Counted from the stretch's first letter, positions 7,127 through 16,114 are shown. The stretch: 37,908 bases of DNA from a virus (IMGVR_UViG_3300046169_000093:1-37908), one strand, 5' to 3'. Numbers and translations are program-made. Notes: generated by a model not told the origin, from the letters alone.

Positions 7127-9337
7127 TTATGCTGAACAACCAGCAGTTATTTCATTACTAATTGTTGTTACATCTTCACTTACATTCCAATTACCTCCGG
7201 TATTAATAGCTAATTCTCTCCATGGATATACTATAGTACCTCCATTATTATAAGTTCCACTAGTACCTGCACCGCAAACAAATATCTTAATTCCATTTGC
7301 ATTAGCAGTTTGAGTTAATTGATTAATAGTTGCATAATCTACTGAAGTAAATGCACCATCTGCACCTCCCGGTAATACATCTGTTACAACAATTACATAT
7401 TTAGCAACATTAGATCTAAATGTTCCTGCAAACTCAGTAGGTCCTATAATTGCTTCTATTGCTACATCAGTTGGTTCAGGTCCAGATACGCCTCCATCAC
7501 CCATATTAATACAAGTGCCATCAACACCACCATTTAATTTTTGAACTTGTGTAGTTGCTGATGTACCATTATTATCTGAGAATACTTCCCATGTTGTAAG
7601 TACAGCAGTGTGATTTATACCACTAACTTCTAGTACTTGACCAGATGGTAAAGCCGTGTAATCAACACAAGATCCGTAATCTGGTGATGTGTAAGGATTA
7701 TCATATTCATCTACAGTTGTAACTGCAATTCTATAATTATTTGATCCAGAAGCTGCATCTATGGTATTTACTAATGTTGCAAAATTAGTTTTTATATCTT
7801 CTATTTCATCTTCCATTGAACCTGAGTAATCAAGAACAAATGCTACATCCATACCATCCGTACATGGTTGAGCTAAAGAACTTGTAGTAAATGGAATATT
7901 TGAACATACTTCAGTCTGACCTTTTATATCAATAGTGAGTCTTACCTCATAATCTATATTAGGGCTAAGACCTGTAACAACTTGAGAAACATTTACACCT
8001 GGATTATTAATCACGTATGTTGCAGTAACAAGACCAGTACTAACTGTTATTACATCAATTGTAAATACAGCTGTTGTTCCAAAATTATTTGTAAAGCTAA
8101 CTGTCACAGTATCTCCTCCTATTGCTGATAGTGTTAATAGCGGACAAGGTATAATACCTGATATTACAGAAGATTTTGTTGCATCACATGTAGATGAACC
8201 ATCTGTAACTCCAAACTCAACACTAGTATTTAAATTACCAAATTGATTGATTGTTGCAGGTAAGGTAAATGTAAAACCTGCTGGTTGGTTTTGCAATGTT
8301 GTTACTTGAACTTGCGTATTAACTGCTACACCATCTGCATCTGTAATAGTAATAATTGATTTACCCACTTCTTCAGTAAATGTAGCTGGAATAGTTGATC
8401 CTGTAAAATTAAAATTAACAGCGCTCATAAAACCTGCAGCATCTAAAACATTAGATGTTGTATATGCAAAAGTAACAGAATCACAACCTGTTGGGCAACA
8501 GTTATTTTGTATTTCAAGAACAGCAGCATATAAATCATCTATTACAGACCATGCATTTTGAACACTCTGCGCTAAAGTGCTTGGACTACTTTGCCATCCA
8601 GTCACACTAGAATATGTACCATTGGTAGAAAGCATATCCGTGCTACCTTGAATAGTAGTTTGGCTAATTGCATTATTAATTAAAGCCGGAGATCCAACAG
8701 CAGTTTCTAAAGCACAAAATCTTGTCTCTAATGCAAGTAATAGAACAGAAACATCTGTTAATTGACCAACATTAATTATACAAGTTGGAACTACTTGTTT
8801 TTCTGGCACAACTTGATTGCAAGGTAAAACACATTGTTCTAATGTTGAAATCCTTGTATCATAATTAGTTAAAGTTGCATTTATTGTTTGTATGCTTGAT
8901 AAGTTAGTACAAACTTGATTTGCAATAAGCGTAGCAAATTGATCTAATGGTAGTTGGGTTACTGGATTACCTTGAGCATCATTATACTGTAAACATGCAG
9001 GTAATGTCATTATTGGTAAAGGAGTGCTTGTGCCTCCGCTACCTTGACCATTTATACATATTTGATTCACCATTGCCTGAAGAACAGGCACTAATTCCGT
9101 AGGTGTTACCCCTTGTATATTTAAACATGTAAGATCCAAACCTGTAAGATCTGGATTAGCAACTACACCACCTGTGATTATATCACATACTTCTTGTGCT
9201 AGCTTTGCAGTTACATCACTAATTGTATCACCTGTACATAAATCAATACACGAAATGTCTGGACCTTGCCAAACTACGCAATTAGATGATATATTATCAC
9301 ACCCGTTAGTTGTGGCGCTTGAGCTTGTTGGAATCAT
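7127..9337 (-). CDS. Virion adhesion-like protein with C-terminal von Willebrand A domain
   Basis: A 736-residue protein. Residues about 496-736 form a von Willebrand factor A domain with all parts of a metal-ion-dependent adhesion site: DYSGS at 503-507 (DxSxS), T623 in 'EPTD', and D653 at the end of 'YVIVVTD'. Residues about 395-485 look like a fibronectin III-type sandwich. The N-terminal 280 residues contain Cys-rich repeated segments of the form 'CTGDTISDVTAKLAQEVC'. Such domains bind protein or glycan ligands through the metal, so a host-surface or particle-surface binding role is likely, but the ligand is unknown. It has a candidate promoter upstream and forms a two-gene unit with the fibronectin III gene. 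No signal peptide is visible, consistent with assembly in the cytoplasm. Confidence 0.85.
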   Translation of the reverse strand: MIPTSSSATTNGCDNISSNCVVWQGPDISCIDLCTGDTISDVTAKLAQEVCDIITGGVVANPDLTGLDLTCLNIQGVTPTELVPVLQAMVNQICINGQGSGGTSTPLPIMTLPACLQYNDAQGNPVTQLPLDQFATLIANQVCTNLSSIQTINATLTNYDTRISTLEQCVLPCNQVVPEKQVVPTCIINVGQLTDVSVLLLALETRFCALETAVGSPALINNAISQTTIQGSTDMLSTNGTYSSVTGWQSSPSTLAQSVQNAWSVIDDLYAAVLEIQNNCCPTGCDSVTFAYTTSNVLDAAGFMSAVNFNFTGSTIPATFTEEVGKSIITITDADGVAVNTQVQVTTLQNQPAGFTFTLPATINQFGNLNTSVEFGVTDGSSTCDATKSSVISGIIPCPLLTLSAIGGDTVTVSFTNNFGTTAVFTIDVITVSTGLVTATYVINNPGVNVSQVVTGLSPNIDYEVRLTIDIKGQTEVCSNIPFTTSSLAQPCTDGMDVAFVLDYSGSMEDEIEDIKTNFATLVNTIDAASGSNNYRIAVTTVDEYDNPYTSPDYGSCVDYTALPSGQVLEVSGINHTAVLTTWEVFSDNNGTSATTQVQKLNGGVDGTCINMGDGGVSGPEPTDVAIEAIIGPTEFAGTFRSNVAKYVIVVTDVLPGGADGAFTSVDYATINQLTQTANANGIKIFVCGAGTSGTYNNGGTIVYPWRELAINTGGNWNVSEDVTTISNEITAGCSA

Positions 9338-9380
9338 ATATACTTAATTTAAATATATCTTACTGTTCAGTAATAAACTA

Positions 9381-9415
9381 TACAATAATAATATACAAAA
9401 AATTTTAAAACCAAA
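9381..9415 (-). promoter_or_regulatory. Candidate promoter for the von Willebrand A gene
   Basis: On the minus strand TTTG (9415-9412), a 21-base spacer and TATTATTG (9390-9383) fit the Bacteroidota promoter pattern with one base off in the downstream element. The 18 bases at 9381-9398 (tacaataataatatacaa on the plus strand) recur exactly at 18379-18396. The start codon lies about 45 bases downstream. Confidence 0.55.
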
Positions 9416-9442
9416 CAAGAAATGCTCAGTTTTAAAATTTTT
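9397..9442 (-). terminator. AT-rich terminator after the 91-residue coiled-coil gene
   Basis: The arms AAAAATTTTAAAAC (9398-9411) and GTTTTAAAATTTTT (9429-9442) form a 14-bp inverted repeat with a 17-base loop. On the minus strand the run of T residues follows the hairpin. The stem is mostly A-T pairs, so efficiency is uncertain. The TTTG of the next promoter lies in the loop. Confidence 0.6.
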
Positions 9443-9475
9443 ATATTAATTAAGTATTATGGGAGTAAATTGCTA

Positions 9476-9751
9476 TTACGCTAAAGTAGTTTCTTCTTCT
9501 TTTTCTTCCACTTCAGTAATTGATCCATCTTCTAAACTAATGTTTACAGATCCATATTTTTCTTCTAATGAAATAGTCATATCTTTCCACTCTGCTTGAA
9601 GTTCTGTATGTCTATTTGTTAATTGATTTTTAATCAATTCTTGATTACCAATATTCAACACTACAGTATTAATTTGGTTTTGAAGTGATTTAACTTCTTC
9701 TAATTCTTTAGCTGTAAGCTTTTTAGCTTTTTTTGTTTTAGACTTTGCCAT
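9476..9751 (-). CDS. Small coiled-coil protein (91 aa)
   Basis: A Lys-rich start (MAKSKTKKAKKLTAKE) leads into a predicted coiled coil at about residues 15-65 (heptad-like LEEVKSLQNQINTVV and NQLTNRHTELQAEWK), ending in an acidic tail with many Glu. Short coiled coils of this kind in marine phages often sit beside tail-fibre genes and may be assembly factors or fibre chaperones, but I recognise no family. The start is supported by the A-rich leader with AACCAAATAC just before the ATG. It follows the DUF7936-like pair and is closed by the AT-rich terminator. Confidence 0.65.
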   Translation of the reverse strand: MAKSKTKKAKKLTAKELEEVKSLQNQINTVVLNIGNQELIKNQLTNRHTELQAEWKDMTISLEEKYGSVNISLEDGSITEVEEKEEETTLA

Positions 9752-9818
9752 TGTATTTGGTTTTTTAAATTATAATTTATAATTCAAATATATAATCTTT
9801 TTTTTAATTTTCAAAATC

Positions 9819-10157
9819 TTACCAAGGAACATTTTTAGTTACACTGGTTGGAGTAATCAAATTTTGAATGGTATTATCAAGGCCGGCTTTAATTTCTTCA
9901 ATATTCATATCACTAGCTTCTAACCAAGATATTACATCATCTTCTGTCAAACTATCAAAATCAACAAATTGATCCGGAGTTGGAGGTCTAACAATTTGTG
10001 TTCCAATTACATTTGTTGTATATGGATTACCTTCAGAATCTGTTTGGTCTGAAGTAGCTGTCATTCCCCAATGTACATTATATACTACATTACTTAAGTT
10101 ATTTTCATTTGGATGTACATCTAATGCATTAATTTTCCAAGTGTATGTATTTGCCAT
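9819..10157 (-). CDS. DUF7936-like small protein, copy 1 (112 aa)
   Basis: A short all-beta protein with the pattern of the phage family DUF7936: 'TYTWKINALDVHP', 'VVYNVHWGMTAT', then 'FVDFDSLTEDDVISWLEAS' and a short helix with an Asp/Glu-rich end. The family is common in marine phages next to tail-fibre genes. Its function is not established. The upstream gene encodes a diverged relative, so this is a tandem duplication. Only three bases separate them. It probably belongs to the same transcript as the two fibres upstream of it, though a terminator lies between those fibres. Confidence 0.7.
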   Translation of the reverse strand: MANTYTWKINALDVHPNENNLSNVVYNVHWGMTATSDQTDSEGNPYTTNVIGTQIVRPPTPDQFVDFDSLTEDDVISWLEASDMNIEEIKAGLDNTIQNLITPTSVTKNVPW

Positions 10158-10160
10158 TTT

Positions 10161-10472
10161 TTATGTGTTTAGTTTTTTAGATTGAACTGTTGAATTATTA
10201 ATATAATTATTTCTTTCTGTAGCTTCATATACTACTTTTGTTTCTATCCTATTTACTTCATCTGTTCCTAAATCTTCTTTAACCCAATCTAGCACTTGTT
10301 CTTTAGTTAATTGTTCAAAAGGTATAAAATTTTCATCAGGTTCACCTTCAAAAGTTGACGTGTGGACAACAACTGATTTACCACGACCTTCGGTATGTTT
10401 ACATGTAGCCATAACTTCAACAACATAGTTATTTTCTGTTTTAACTTTTATGTCTATTATATTCCACTCCAT
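10161..10472 (-). CDS. DUF7936-like small protein, copy 2 (103 aa)
   Basis: Same layout as the neighbouring 112-residue protein: an N-terminal beta strand ('EWNIIDIKVKTENNYVVEVMA'-type opening, Trp at 3), a central strand with 'VVVHTSTFEG', and the shared motif F-x-P-F-x-x-L-T-x-E-x-V-x-x-W-V. Identity between the two is clearly limited to motif positions, so the duplication is old. It starts one base after the stop of the S74 fibre gene, which suggests coupled translation and a role with that fibre. Function unknown. Confidence 0.7.
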   Translation of the reverse strand: MEWNIIDIKVKTENNYVVEVMATCKHTEGRGKSVVVHTSTFEGEPDENFIPFEQLTKEQVLDWVKEDLGTDEVNRIETKVVYEATERNNYINNSTVQSKKLNT

Positions 10473-10473
10473 A

Positions 10474-13400
10474 TTAATTTCCTTCTAATGTTTGTATTCT
10501 AGCCTCTAAGGTTTCTATTTTTGCATTTAACTCTTTTACGGCATTTATTAAAGCATATGTAACGGGGCTTATATCAACTGTATATAGTTCAGTTTCCTGC
10601 TCATCTTCAGGGTTTAATTTTTTATTTACTGTCCCAACCGTTTCTGGAAAAACCTCTTTAATCTCTTGCGCTAACACACCTATAGACTCTACGTCTTCTA
10701 TGGTATTTCCTTTTCCGTTAAAGGCGTATGATTTTGGCTGAACTTGGATTATTTCTGCCAAACCCTTACTGTAATCTACTATATTCTTTTTAACTCTTTC
10801 ATCTGAAGTAGTAGTAAAAGTAGAGCTGTAAGAACTAGTGGCTCTTCCATTAACATGAAATACAGAATATGGAATACTTGTATATGCAAAACCATCAGCA
10901 TCATTTATACTTACTTGGCCATTTGTATATGTTCCAGATCCTATAACACAAAAAGGTGTATCTCTTGATGCATCACTTGATCCATTACCAACGGCAAATC
11001 TATGTGGTAAAAAACTTGAGTTTGTATATTCATTAAATTTACCAACTACAAACTGGTCAGGTCCATATGCATTACCAGAAAATGTAGGTGTTGTTACACC
11101 GGTGCCAAACGCATATTGGTTGTTACCTGCACTTGCTGTAGCTCCAGCACCTATTGCAACACTACCATAAAAACCAAAGTTATTTGAATCAAAACCACCT
11201 GTTAAAGAATTATCTGCATATTGATCTACAAAACAAGAGTAACCAAAAGCAAGTGAGTTATTTCCATTTACTGAATTTACATTACCACAAACTAAGATAC
11301 CAGCAACACTATTAGAAGGAGTATCAAAGGCACCAATTGCATTGTCTTGTCCAAATGCAGCATTTGCATGGGAATATAAATTATTTATTTCATTGTTCAA
11401 GCCAGCTATAAAATTACCACCTAAATTTAACCATGGTTCATTTGTACATTCTATAGTATTACCAATTCCAATAATACCATTAGATATACCACCTAGTGTA
11501 TTACTTGACCCAACTACTAAACTGTTTTGAGCTGAATAAGTACAAGATTTTAAAGTATTTCCACTACCAACATAAAGATTGTTAGTAATAGATGCGTTTC
11601 CTGCTACTACTAGCTTTTCGCTAAGACTAGTAGTTCCAATACCAACGTTTCCTGAAAAATAACCCTTACCATCAAAATATCCAGCCCATCCACCTGCTCC
11701 GCTAGTATCTCCATATATAGCAAGACCTCCTGAAGTACTTACTTTTCCAGCTACACCAACAGAGTTAGCGTATATTGTATCTGTGCTATCGTTTATTCCT
11801 AATATTGCCGCACGGTTTCTATAATCCGTTGGACCACTATTTGTAGTAACCGAGTGCAGTCTACTAGTTGGATTAGTGGTCCCAACACCTAGTTTTCCGT
11901 CAACTATAACATTGGAAGACTCTGCAGTAGAATCTACTCCTCCATACCTCCAACCTTCAGTAGCCGTATGCTCGTATTCAGCGCCTGTATAGCCTGGGTC
12001 TGTAGTTGTTGGTGTTATTATTTCGTCAGCTAAAGGAAATATACATACTTCAGCCTGCGTAGTTGTGCTTCCGTTATGTTTAGCTTCAATAGAAAAATCT
12101 TCATTGCCATCAGAAGTTATTCTTAGCGTAACCTCCGTATAGTCACCATTTGAAGATTTAACATGTATATCCTGGCTATGATTAACAGTTATATCAAAAG
12201 CACAAGCAAATACAACACTATTGCTCGTTCCAGTCATGGTCATCTTTAAAACAGAAGCAAGGTTGTTTCCATTTACAGTAGCTATCATAGTATATGTGCT
12301 ACTGTTTATTCCTGATCTATTAAACTTAACCATAGGTGCAAAACCAGAGGTTCCACCAGCAGAAACCCAATCAGTTCCTGTAGCTGTAGAACTTAATACT
12401 TGACCTGATGTACCTGGTGAGTTGCTGCTGTCATAATAAGCACCGGTAACTCTTGCGTTACCTGACACGTGAAGTTTTTGACTAGGACTTGTCCCAATCC
12501 CAACGTTGCCAGATGAGTCTAAAAGCATCTTATCGGAATTATTTATTCTAAACCTTATACTTTGTCCACTGCTAGCGTTTAAAAAAGTTGTGCCGCTAGC
12601 TTCTTGCAACAATGCATAGTTTCCTTGTGAATTTCTATCTACGTGACTAAAACCAGCATATCCGTTATATCCTACGTTACCAACGTGAGCATACCCAAAT
12701 TCACCTGAAACATCAGTGCTGGGCGCAACAGAAAGCTTTTGTCCAGGGTTAGTATCACCTATTCCAACGTTGCCCCCGTCTTCAATTTTAACCGCTTGAG
12801 AATCATTTACTATAATATCAACCCCGTTAGTATCATGCAAGTTTATATAAGAATCCCCACGCCCTGAAAGCGGAGGGCCTGTGTATTGCCATCTAGTCCC
12901 TATAATACCTGTTGTAACATTGGCCCAAGTTAAAAACCCGTTTTGGGCGTCTATTGTACCGTAAACAGCAAAACCTCCTGGCGGGCTTGTTGTCTGCAGT
13001 TTAATTTTCGGGTTATTATCCGCGGCAATATGTAATTTTTCTTGAGGATTAGTTGTCCCAATCCCTACGTTAGAAGATCCGTTTACTTGCTTGATTAAAA
13101 ATTTAGTTCGTCCATAACCAGAAGTTATTTCAAATAAGCTATGTCCGTCTGGCGCTTCGTAGTTTTGGTTTTGATGTCTACAATCAAAAGTTACAATACC
13201 TCTTGATGAAGCTGTTGAGCTGTTATTACTTACAGTGTAATAAACACCACCCCCATTTGTTGTATTAGCATCAAATTTATAGCCAATACAATTAAGAGTT
13301 GGGCTCGTTGACATGTTCATTCTAGAAGCTGTTGGGCTTGCCCCAGCTTGAAAAACTGAGTCTAGAACATTCTCACTATATGCATTAAAAAAATAATAGT

Positions 13401-13752
13401 CATTTGTACTTGTTGGCGGGGGAAAATAACCTACAAAACCACCTACATTAGAAAAAGCTTGATTTGCTTGTACACTATCATTAAAGTTTAATACACCAGT
13501 TGTATTAAGAGAACTAGCTCCTGTATTATCAGTCCTACCTAATCTTAAAGTTCTATCAGTAATTACTGTGTTACCATATCTACCACTATTTGAATCTCCT
13601 ATAATAGTATTTGTATTACTATCAACTGTACTTAAAGTAGTTGCATTGTTATTTGCACCAATAATACTTGCATTAATACTACCAATTGTATTTCCAGAGC
13701 CTATTATACCCCTTCCGTCTACGTCTATTGAAGATTCAAATTGAATTGCCAT
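10474..13752 (-). CDS. Tail fibre with C-terminal S74 intramolecular chaperone (1092 aa)
   Basis: The last 110 residues form a peptidase S74 domain: S983-D-E-R-V-K988 gives the Ser and Lys (spacing five) used for self-cleavage, followed by 'GVLAQE' and a closing coiled coil (KELNAKIETLEARIQTLEG). In endosialidase-type fibres this domain guides trimer folding and then cuts itself off. The stem carries at least five copies of a VGIGTTNP-x-x-KLHV-type repeat (near 229, 329 and 417, with two more later) and YadA-like 'NSLVVGSSNTLGG' beta-roll segments near both ends. The N-terminus 'MAIQFESSIDVDG' matches that of the upstream fibre. Base use in about 11600-13400 is visibly richer in G and C than its flanks, suggesting exchange of the receptor-binding part. 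Confidence 0.9.
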   Translation of the reverse strand: MAIQFESSIDVDGRGIIGSGNTIGSINASIIGANNNATTLSTVDSNTNTIIGDSNSGRYGNTVITDRTLRLGRTDNTGASSLNTTGVLNFNDSVQANQAFSNVGGFVGYFPPPTSTNDYYFFNAYSENVLDSVFQAGASPTASRMNMSTSPTLNCIGYKFDANTTNGGGVYYTVSNNSSTASSRGIVTFDCRHQNQNYEAPDGHSLFEITSGYGRTKFLIKQVNGSSNVGIGTTNPQEKLHIAADNNPKIKLQTTSPPGGFAVYGTIDAQNGFLTWANVTTGIIGTRWQYTGPPLSGRGDSYINLHDTNGVDIIVNDSQAVKIEDGGNVGIGDTNPGQKLSVAPSTDVSGEFGYAHVGNVGYNGYAGFSHVDRNSQGNYALLQEASGTTFLNASSGQSIRFRINNSDKMLLDSSGNVGIGTSPSQKLHVSGNARVTGAYYDSSNSPGTSGQVLSSTATGTDWVSAGGTSGFAPMVKFNRSGINSSTYTMIATVNGNNLASVLKMTMTGTSNSVVFACAFDITVNHSQDIHVKSSNGDYTEVTLRITSDGNEDFSIEAKHNGSTTTQAEVCIFPLADEIITPTTTDPGYTGAEYEHTATEGWRYGGVDSTAESSNVIVDGKLGVGTTNPTSRLHSVTTNSGPTDYRNRAAILGINDSTDTIYANSVGVAGKVSTSGGLAIYGDTSGAGGWAGYFDGKGYFSGNVGIGTTSLSEKLVVAGNASITNNLYVGSGNTLKSCTYSAQNSLVVGSSNTLGGISNGIIGIGNTIECTNEPWLNLGGNFIAGLNNEINNLYSHANAAFGQDNAIGAFDTPSNSVAGILVCGNVNSVNGNNSLAFGYSCFVDQYADNSLTGGFDSNNFGFYGSVAIGAGATASAGNNQYAFGTGVTTPTFSGNAYGPDQFVVGKFNEYTNSSFLPHRFAVGNGSSDASRDTPFCVIGSGTYTNGQVSINDADGFAYTSIPYSVFHVNGRATSSYSSTFTTTSDERVKKNIVDYSKGLAEIIQVQPKSYAFNGKGNTIEDVESIGVLAQEIKEVFPETVGTVNKKLNPEDEQETELYTVDISPVTYALINAVKELNAKIETLEARIQTLEGN

Positions 13753-13773
13753 ATTTTAAATAAAATTTTAAGA

Positions 13774-13798
13774 GGAGATCTATCTACAATAAATCTCC
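13774..13798 (-). terminator. Possible weak terminator between the two fibre genes
   Basis: GGAGAT (13774-13779) pairs with ATCTCC (13793-13798) around a 13-base loop. On the minus strand it is followed by an AT-rich stretch with short T runs and no long T tract. It lies 18 bases beyond the stop of the 513-residue fibre gene, so it may be an attenuator or an RNA-processing site. Confidence 0.5.
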
Positions 13799-13815
13799 CC
13801 GTAAATTTACAAAAA

Positions 13816-15357
13816 TTAATTTACTTTGAGAATATTTACTCTATAAGTATTTGCAGCCACAGATGTTGTCCAAGATAATGAAATAGCACCTGTAGATGGA
13901 TTTGCTGTATTGTCTATATAAACTTGAACTCCCGTTGTTGCATTATAAATCTGTACAATAAATGGTCCAGTACCTAATCCATGTGTTGCAGCTGAAACTG
14001 AATGAGTATTAGTTGTTGTACTTGGAAAAGTTTCACTGTATCCATTGCTATTTACATAACCAGATAATGTTGCTGGTGTAACATATTTAAATGTTTCAGT
14101 TCCTGCATTAACTTCAACTTGAGTTGCAATTTGAGTTACACCTTTTGTAGTTGTTGTTGCATCTGGCAGTGATCTTGTACTAAATGATTGAATTACACCA
14201 TCAGTCATATTTATTTGATCAATAACAACAATACCATCAGTATCAATATCTGAATCAGTACCAATAATTTTGTTAAATGTACTTGCTAATTGTGCATCGC
14301 TAATACCACCAGCTTTAATTGTAATAAAGCCATTTGCAGTTGCATCAAATGAAGCACTACTAAATCCAGCAACACCTTTTTCAGTTGCACCATCAGTTGC
14401 ACCTGTACCTGCAATATTTTGATCTTGAATAACAATTGTATAATCTGTAGATGCAGGGTTAGAGTTTGCAGAAATATTTGAATTTGCAAATATTAAATCG
14501 CCCACTTCTACAGTAACTGTTGTATCACTAAATGTAATATCTCCATCGGCAGTTACAACATAAAAATCTCCTGTAGTTAAAGCAACGTTACTAGCTCCAC
14601 TAATATTTGGTGTTCCAGGATCATTTGTTGCATCATATCCTCCTTGGAATACACCAACTCCAGCAACTAAAGATTGAACTTGTGCTAAGTTAACACCATC
14701 TGTGCCAGCTGTACCTGTTGCAACGTTTGTAAGTTTTTGTGATCCAATGCTTAAATCAGCTGTTGGAGCACCCCACATATTTAGTGTAAAACTTGTTGTA
14801 GCAGCAGCATTAACATTTGAACTAGAATCAGAAAAAACTAGAAAATTTCCAGATGCTGGAGTTCCCCCACCTGCTGTTAAAATAAAGTTATCCGCACCTG
14901 CATAATCTACATTTACTGTAGGATTAACTGTAGATGTTCCTGTAATAACAATACCATCACCACCACTTACAGAAGTTACTGTACCTACAAATGAATCACT
15001 ACTATTTACTGTGAGAGTATTACCACTTCTTGTAACTGTGGTATTTCCTGTACCTGTAATTAATACTTGATCTGTACTAGCATCTGAACCAACTAATTGA
15101 ATACCTGAAGCACCATTAGCACCTCCATATCCTTCTAAATCATAAGTTGTATCATCATCTGCACCAGTAGTAATATCAACCCATTGAGAACCATCATATA
15201 GTCTCAATTTACTTGTACCCGTGTTAAAATAAATCCTACCACTTGTGCCAGTAGGATCACCAGTAAGGTTGTCTATCCTAGCTGCTTTTATTTCTGCTGA
15301 GTTTAATAAAGAAATATTACCATCAACATCTATTCCTGTTAAAAATTGTAAAGCCAT
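13816..15357 (-). CDS. Tail fibre/virion adhesin (513 aa)
   Basis: A Gly/Ser/Thr-rich 513-residue protein. The start 'MALQFLTGIDVDGNI' matches the tag of the S74 fibre downstream. Residues 30-70 carry the common fibre segment 'GRIYFNTGTSKLRLYDGSQW'. The middle holds 'LTNVATGTAGTDGVNLAQV' and long beta-rich repeats, and the C-terminus (from about residue 440, 'HSVSAATHGLGTGPFIVQIY') looks like a small beta-sandwich tip of a kind frequent in phage fibres. It carries no enzyme motif. The protein is probably a trimeric fibre or spike subunit. It follows the 179-residue protein by 23 bases and precedes the S74 fibre, and the shared N-terminal tag suggests both bind the same site on the particle. 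Confidence 0.8.
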   Translation of the reverse strand: MALQFLTGIDVDGNISLLNSAEIKAARIDNLTGDPTGTSGRIYFNTGTSKLRLYDGSQWVDITTGADDDTTYDLEGYGGANGASGIQLVGSDASTDQVLITGTGNTTVTRSGNTLTVNSSDSFVGTVTSVSGGDGIVITGTSTVNPTVNVDYAGADNFILTAGGGTPASGNFLVFSDSSSNVNAAATTSFTLNMWGAPTADLSIGSQKLTNVATGTAGTDGVNLAQVQSLVAGVGVFQGGYDATNDPGTPNISGASNVALTTGDFYVVTADGDITFSDTTVTVEVGDLIFANSNISANSNPASTDYTIVIQDQNIAGTGATDGATEKGVAGFSSASFDATANGFITIKAGGISDAQLASTFNKIIGTDSDIDTDGIVVIDQINMTDGVIQSFSTRSLPDATTTTKGVTQIATQVEVNAGTETFKYVTPATLSGYVNSNGYSETFPSTTTNTHSVSAATHGLGTGPFIVQIYNATTGVQVYIDNTANPSTGAISLSWTTSVAANTYRVNILKVN

Positions 15358-15380
15358 TTTATTTTTGTTTTATATATATA

Positions 15381-15920
15381 TTAATTTAAAAATGCACATC
15401 CGGCAAATGGTCTGCTAAATGATACACGTATTTGATTAGTGTTTAAATAATCTACTTCACCAACTACAACATTATTATCTAAATCAACTACTGTTACAGA
15501 TGGATACTCTCCAAGATTATGATTTATATTCCAAACTTGTGCAGCACTTTCAAAGCATTTTGTAAATGTTGCATCATTTGCTAATATCTCTTCTAAGTCT
15601 AAGACAGTACAAACATTGGTTGGTGTAGCTGGGCAAGATATACTTGCTGAAGTATTAATTCTTGCCAATGGTTCTACAAATATTCCGGCTTCTTCAGTTG
15701 CCACAACTGTTTGATCTGATTTACTATTCAACCAATCACAAAGTTCTTTTTGTAATAAAGCATTTTGAAAATCTGTATAGCAACAAGAAGCTATACCAAA
15801 CTTTAATGACTTAAAATTTGCATAAGCTTGATTAGCAAAGTTTTGTTCAACTTTGATTTGTTTCATCAAAGCAACATGTTTTACTTGTTCCTCATTAGAT
15901 ATTTCTATAGGTTTACCCAT
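15381..15920 (-). CDS. Virion protein with fibre-tip-like C-terminus (179 aa)
   Basis: The first 100 residues are helical (two segments, 'EEQVKHVALMKQIKVEQNFANQ' and 'DFQNALLQKELCDWLNSK') with a CC pair. The last 50 residues carry the recognisable phage fibre module 'WNINHNLGEYPSVTVVD ... VVVGEVDYLN ... VSFSRPFAGCAFLN'. This module is common at the ends of tail-fibre and baseplate-associated proteins and forms a small beta domain. I infer a short adaptor or tip protein for the fibres encoded next to it. It lies between a zinc-ribbon gene and the 513-residue fibre. Seven or more cysteines are present, matching the high Cys content of neighbouring virion proteins. Confidence 0.7.
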   Translation of the reverse strand: MGKPIEISNEEQVKHVALMKQIKVEQNFANQAYANFKSLKFGIASCCYTDFQNALLQKELCDWLNSKSDQTVVATEEAGIFVEPLARINTSASISCPATPTNVCTVLDLEEILANDATFTKCFESAAQVWNINHNLGEYPSVTVVDLDNNVVVGEVDYLNTNQIRVSFSRPFAGCAFLN

Positions 15921-15923
15921 TGT

Positions 15924-16094
15924 TTATTTTTTCAAACTATTTATTTTTTGTTGAGCTAAATTCATATTTAAACTCCTACTAGTTTCTTCTTGTTTTGGTG
16001 CAACACAGGTTTTACAAATTGCGGCTCCATTTTCATCATATGTTTTTTGACATCCACATGTAAACCTTTTTCCACATTTAACACAATTACTCAT
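15924..16094 (-). CDS. Small zinc-ribbon protein (56 aa)
   Basis: A 56-residue open frame starting at the ATG 16092-16094. It has the Cys pattern C4-x2-C7, C13-x-C15, then C27-x2-C30, enough for one or two zinc sites, and ends in a Lys-rich helix. The start is supported by AACCAACAAATT directly before the ATG, the same leader found before the scaffold gene and others in this window. It fills the gap between the 179- and 192-residue genes. Its partner is unknown; in this setting a role in virion assembly or late regulation is possible. Confidence 0.7.
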   Translation of the reverse strand: MSNCVKCGKRFTCGCQKTYDENGAAICKTCVAPKQEETSRSLNMNLAQQKINSLKK

Positions 16095-16114
16095 AATTTG
16101 TTGGTTTAATTAAT

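Noticed and set aside
6897-7253. 118-residue plus-strand frame opposite the fibronectin III and vWA genes
   Set aside because: His/Tyr-rich translation typical of the reverse of a Cys/Thr-rich AT-rich gene.
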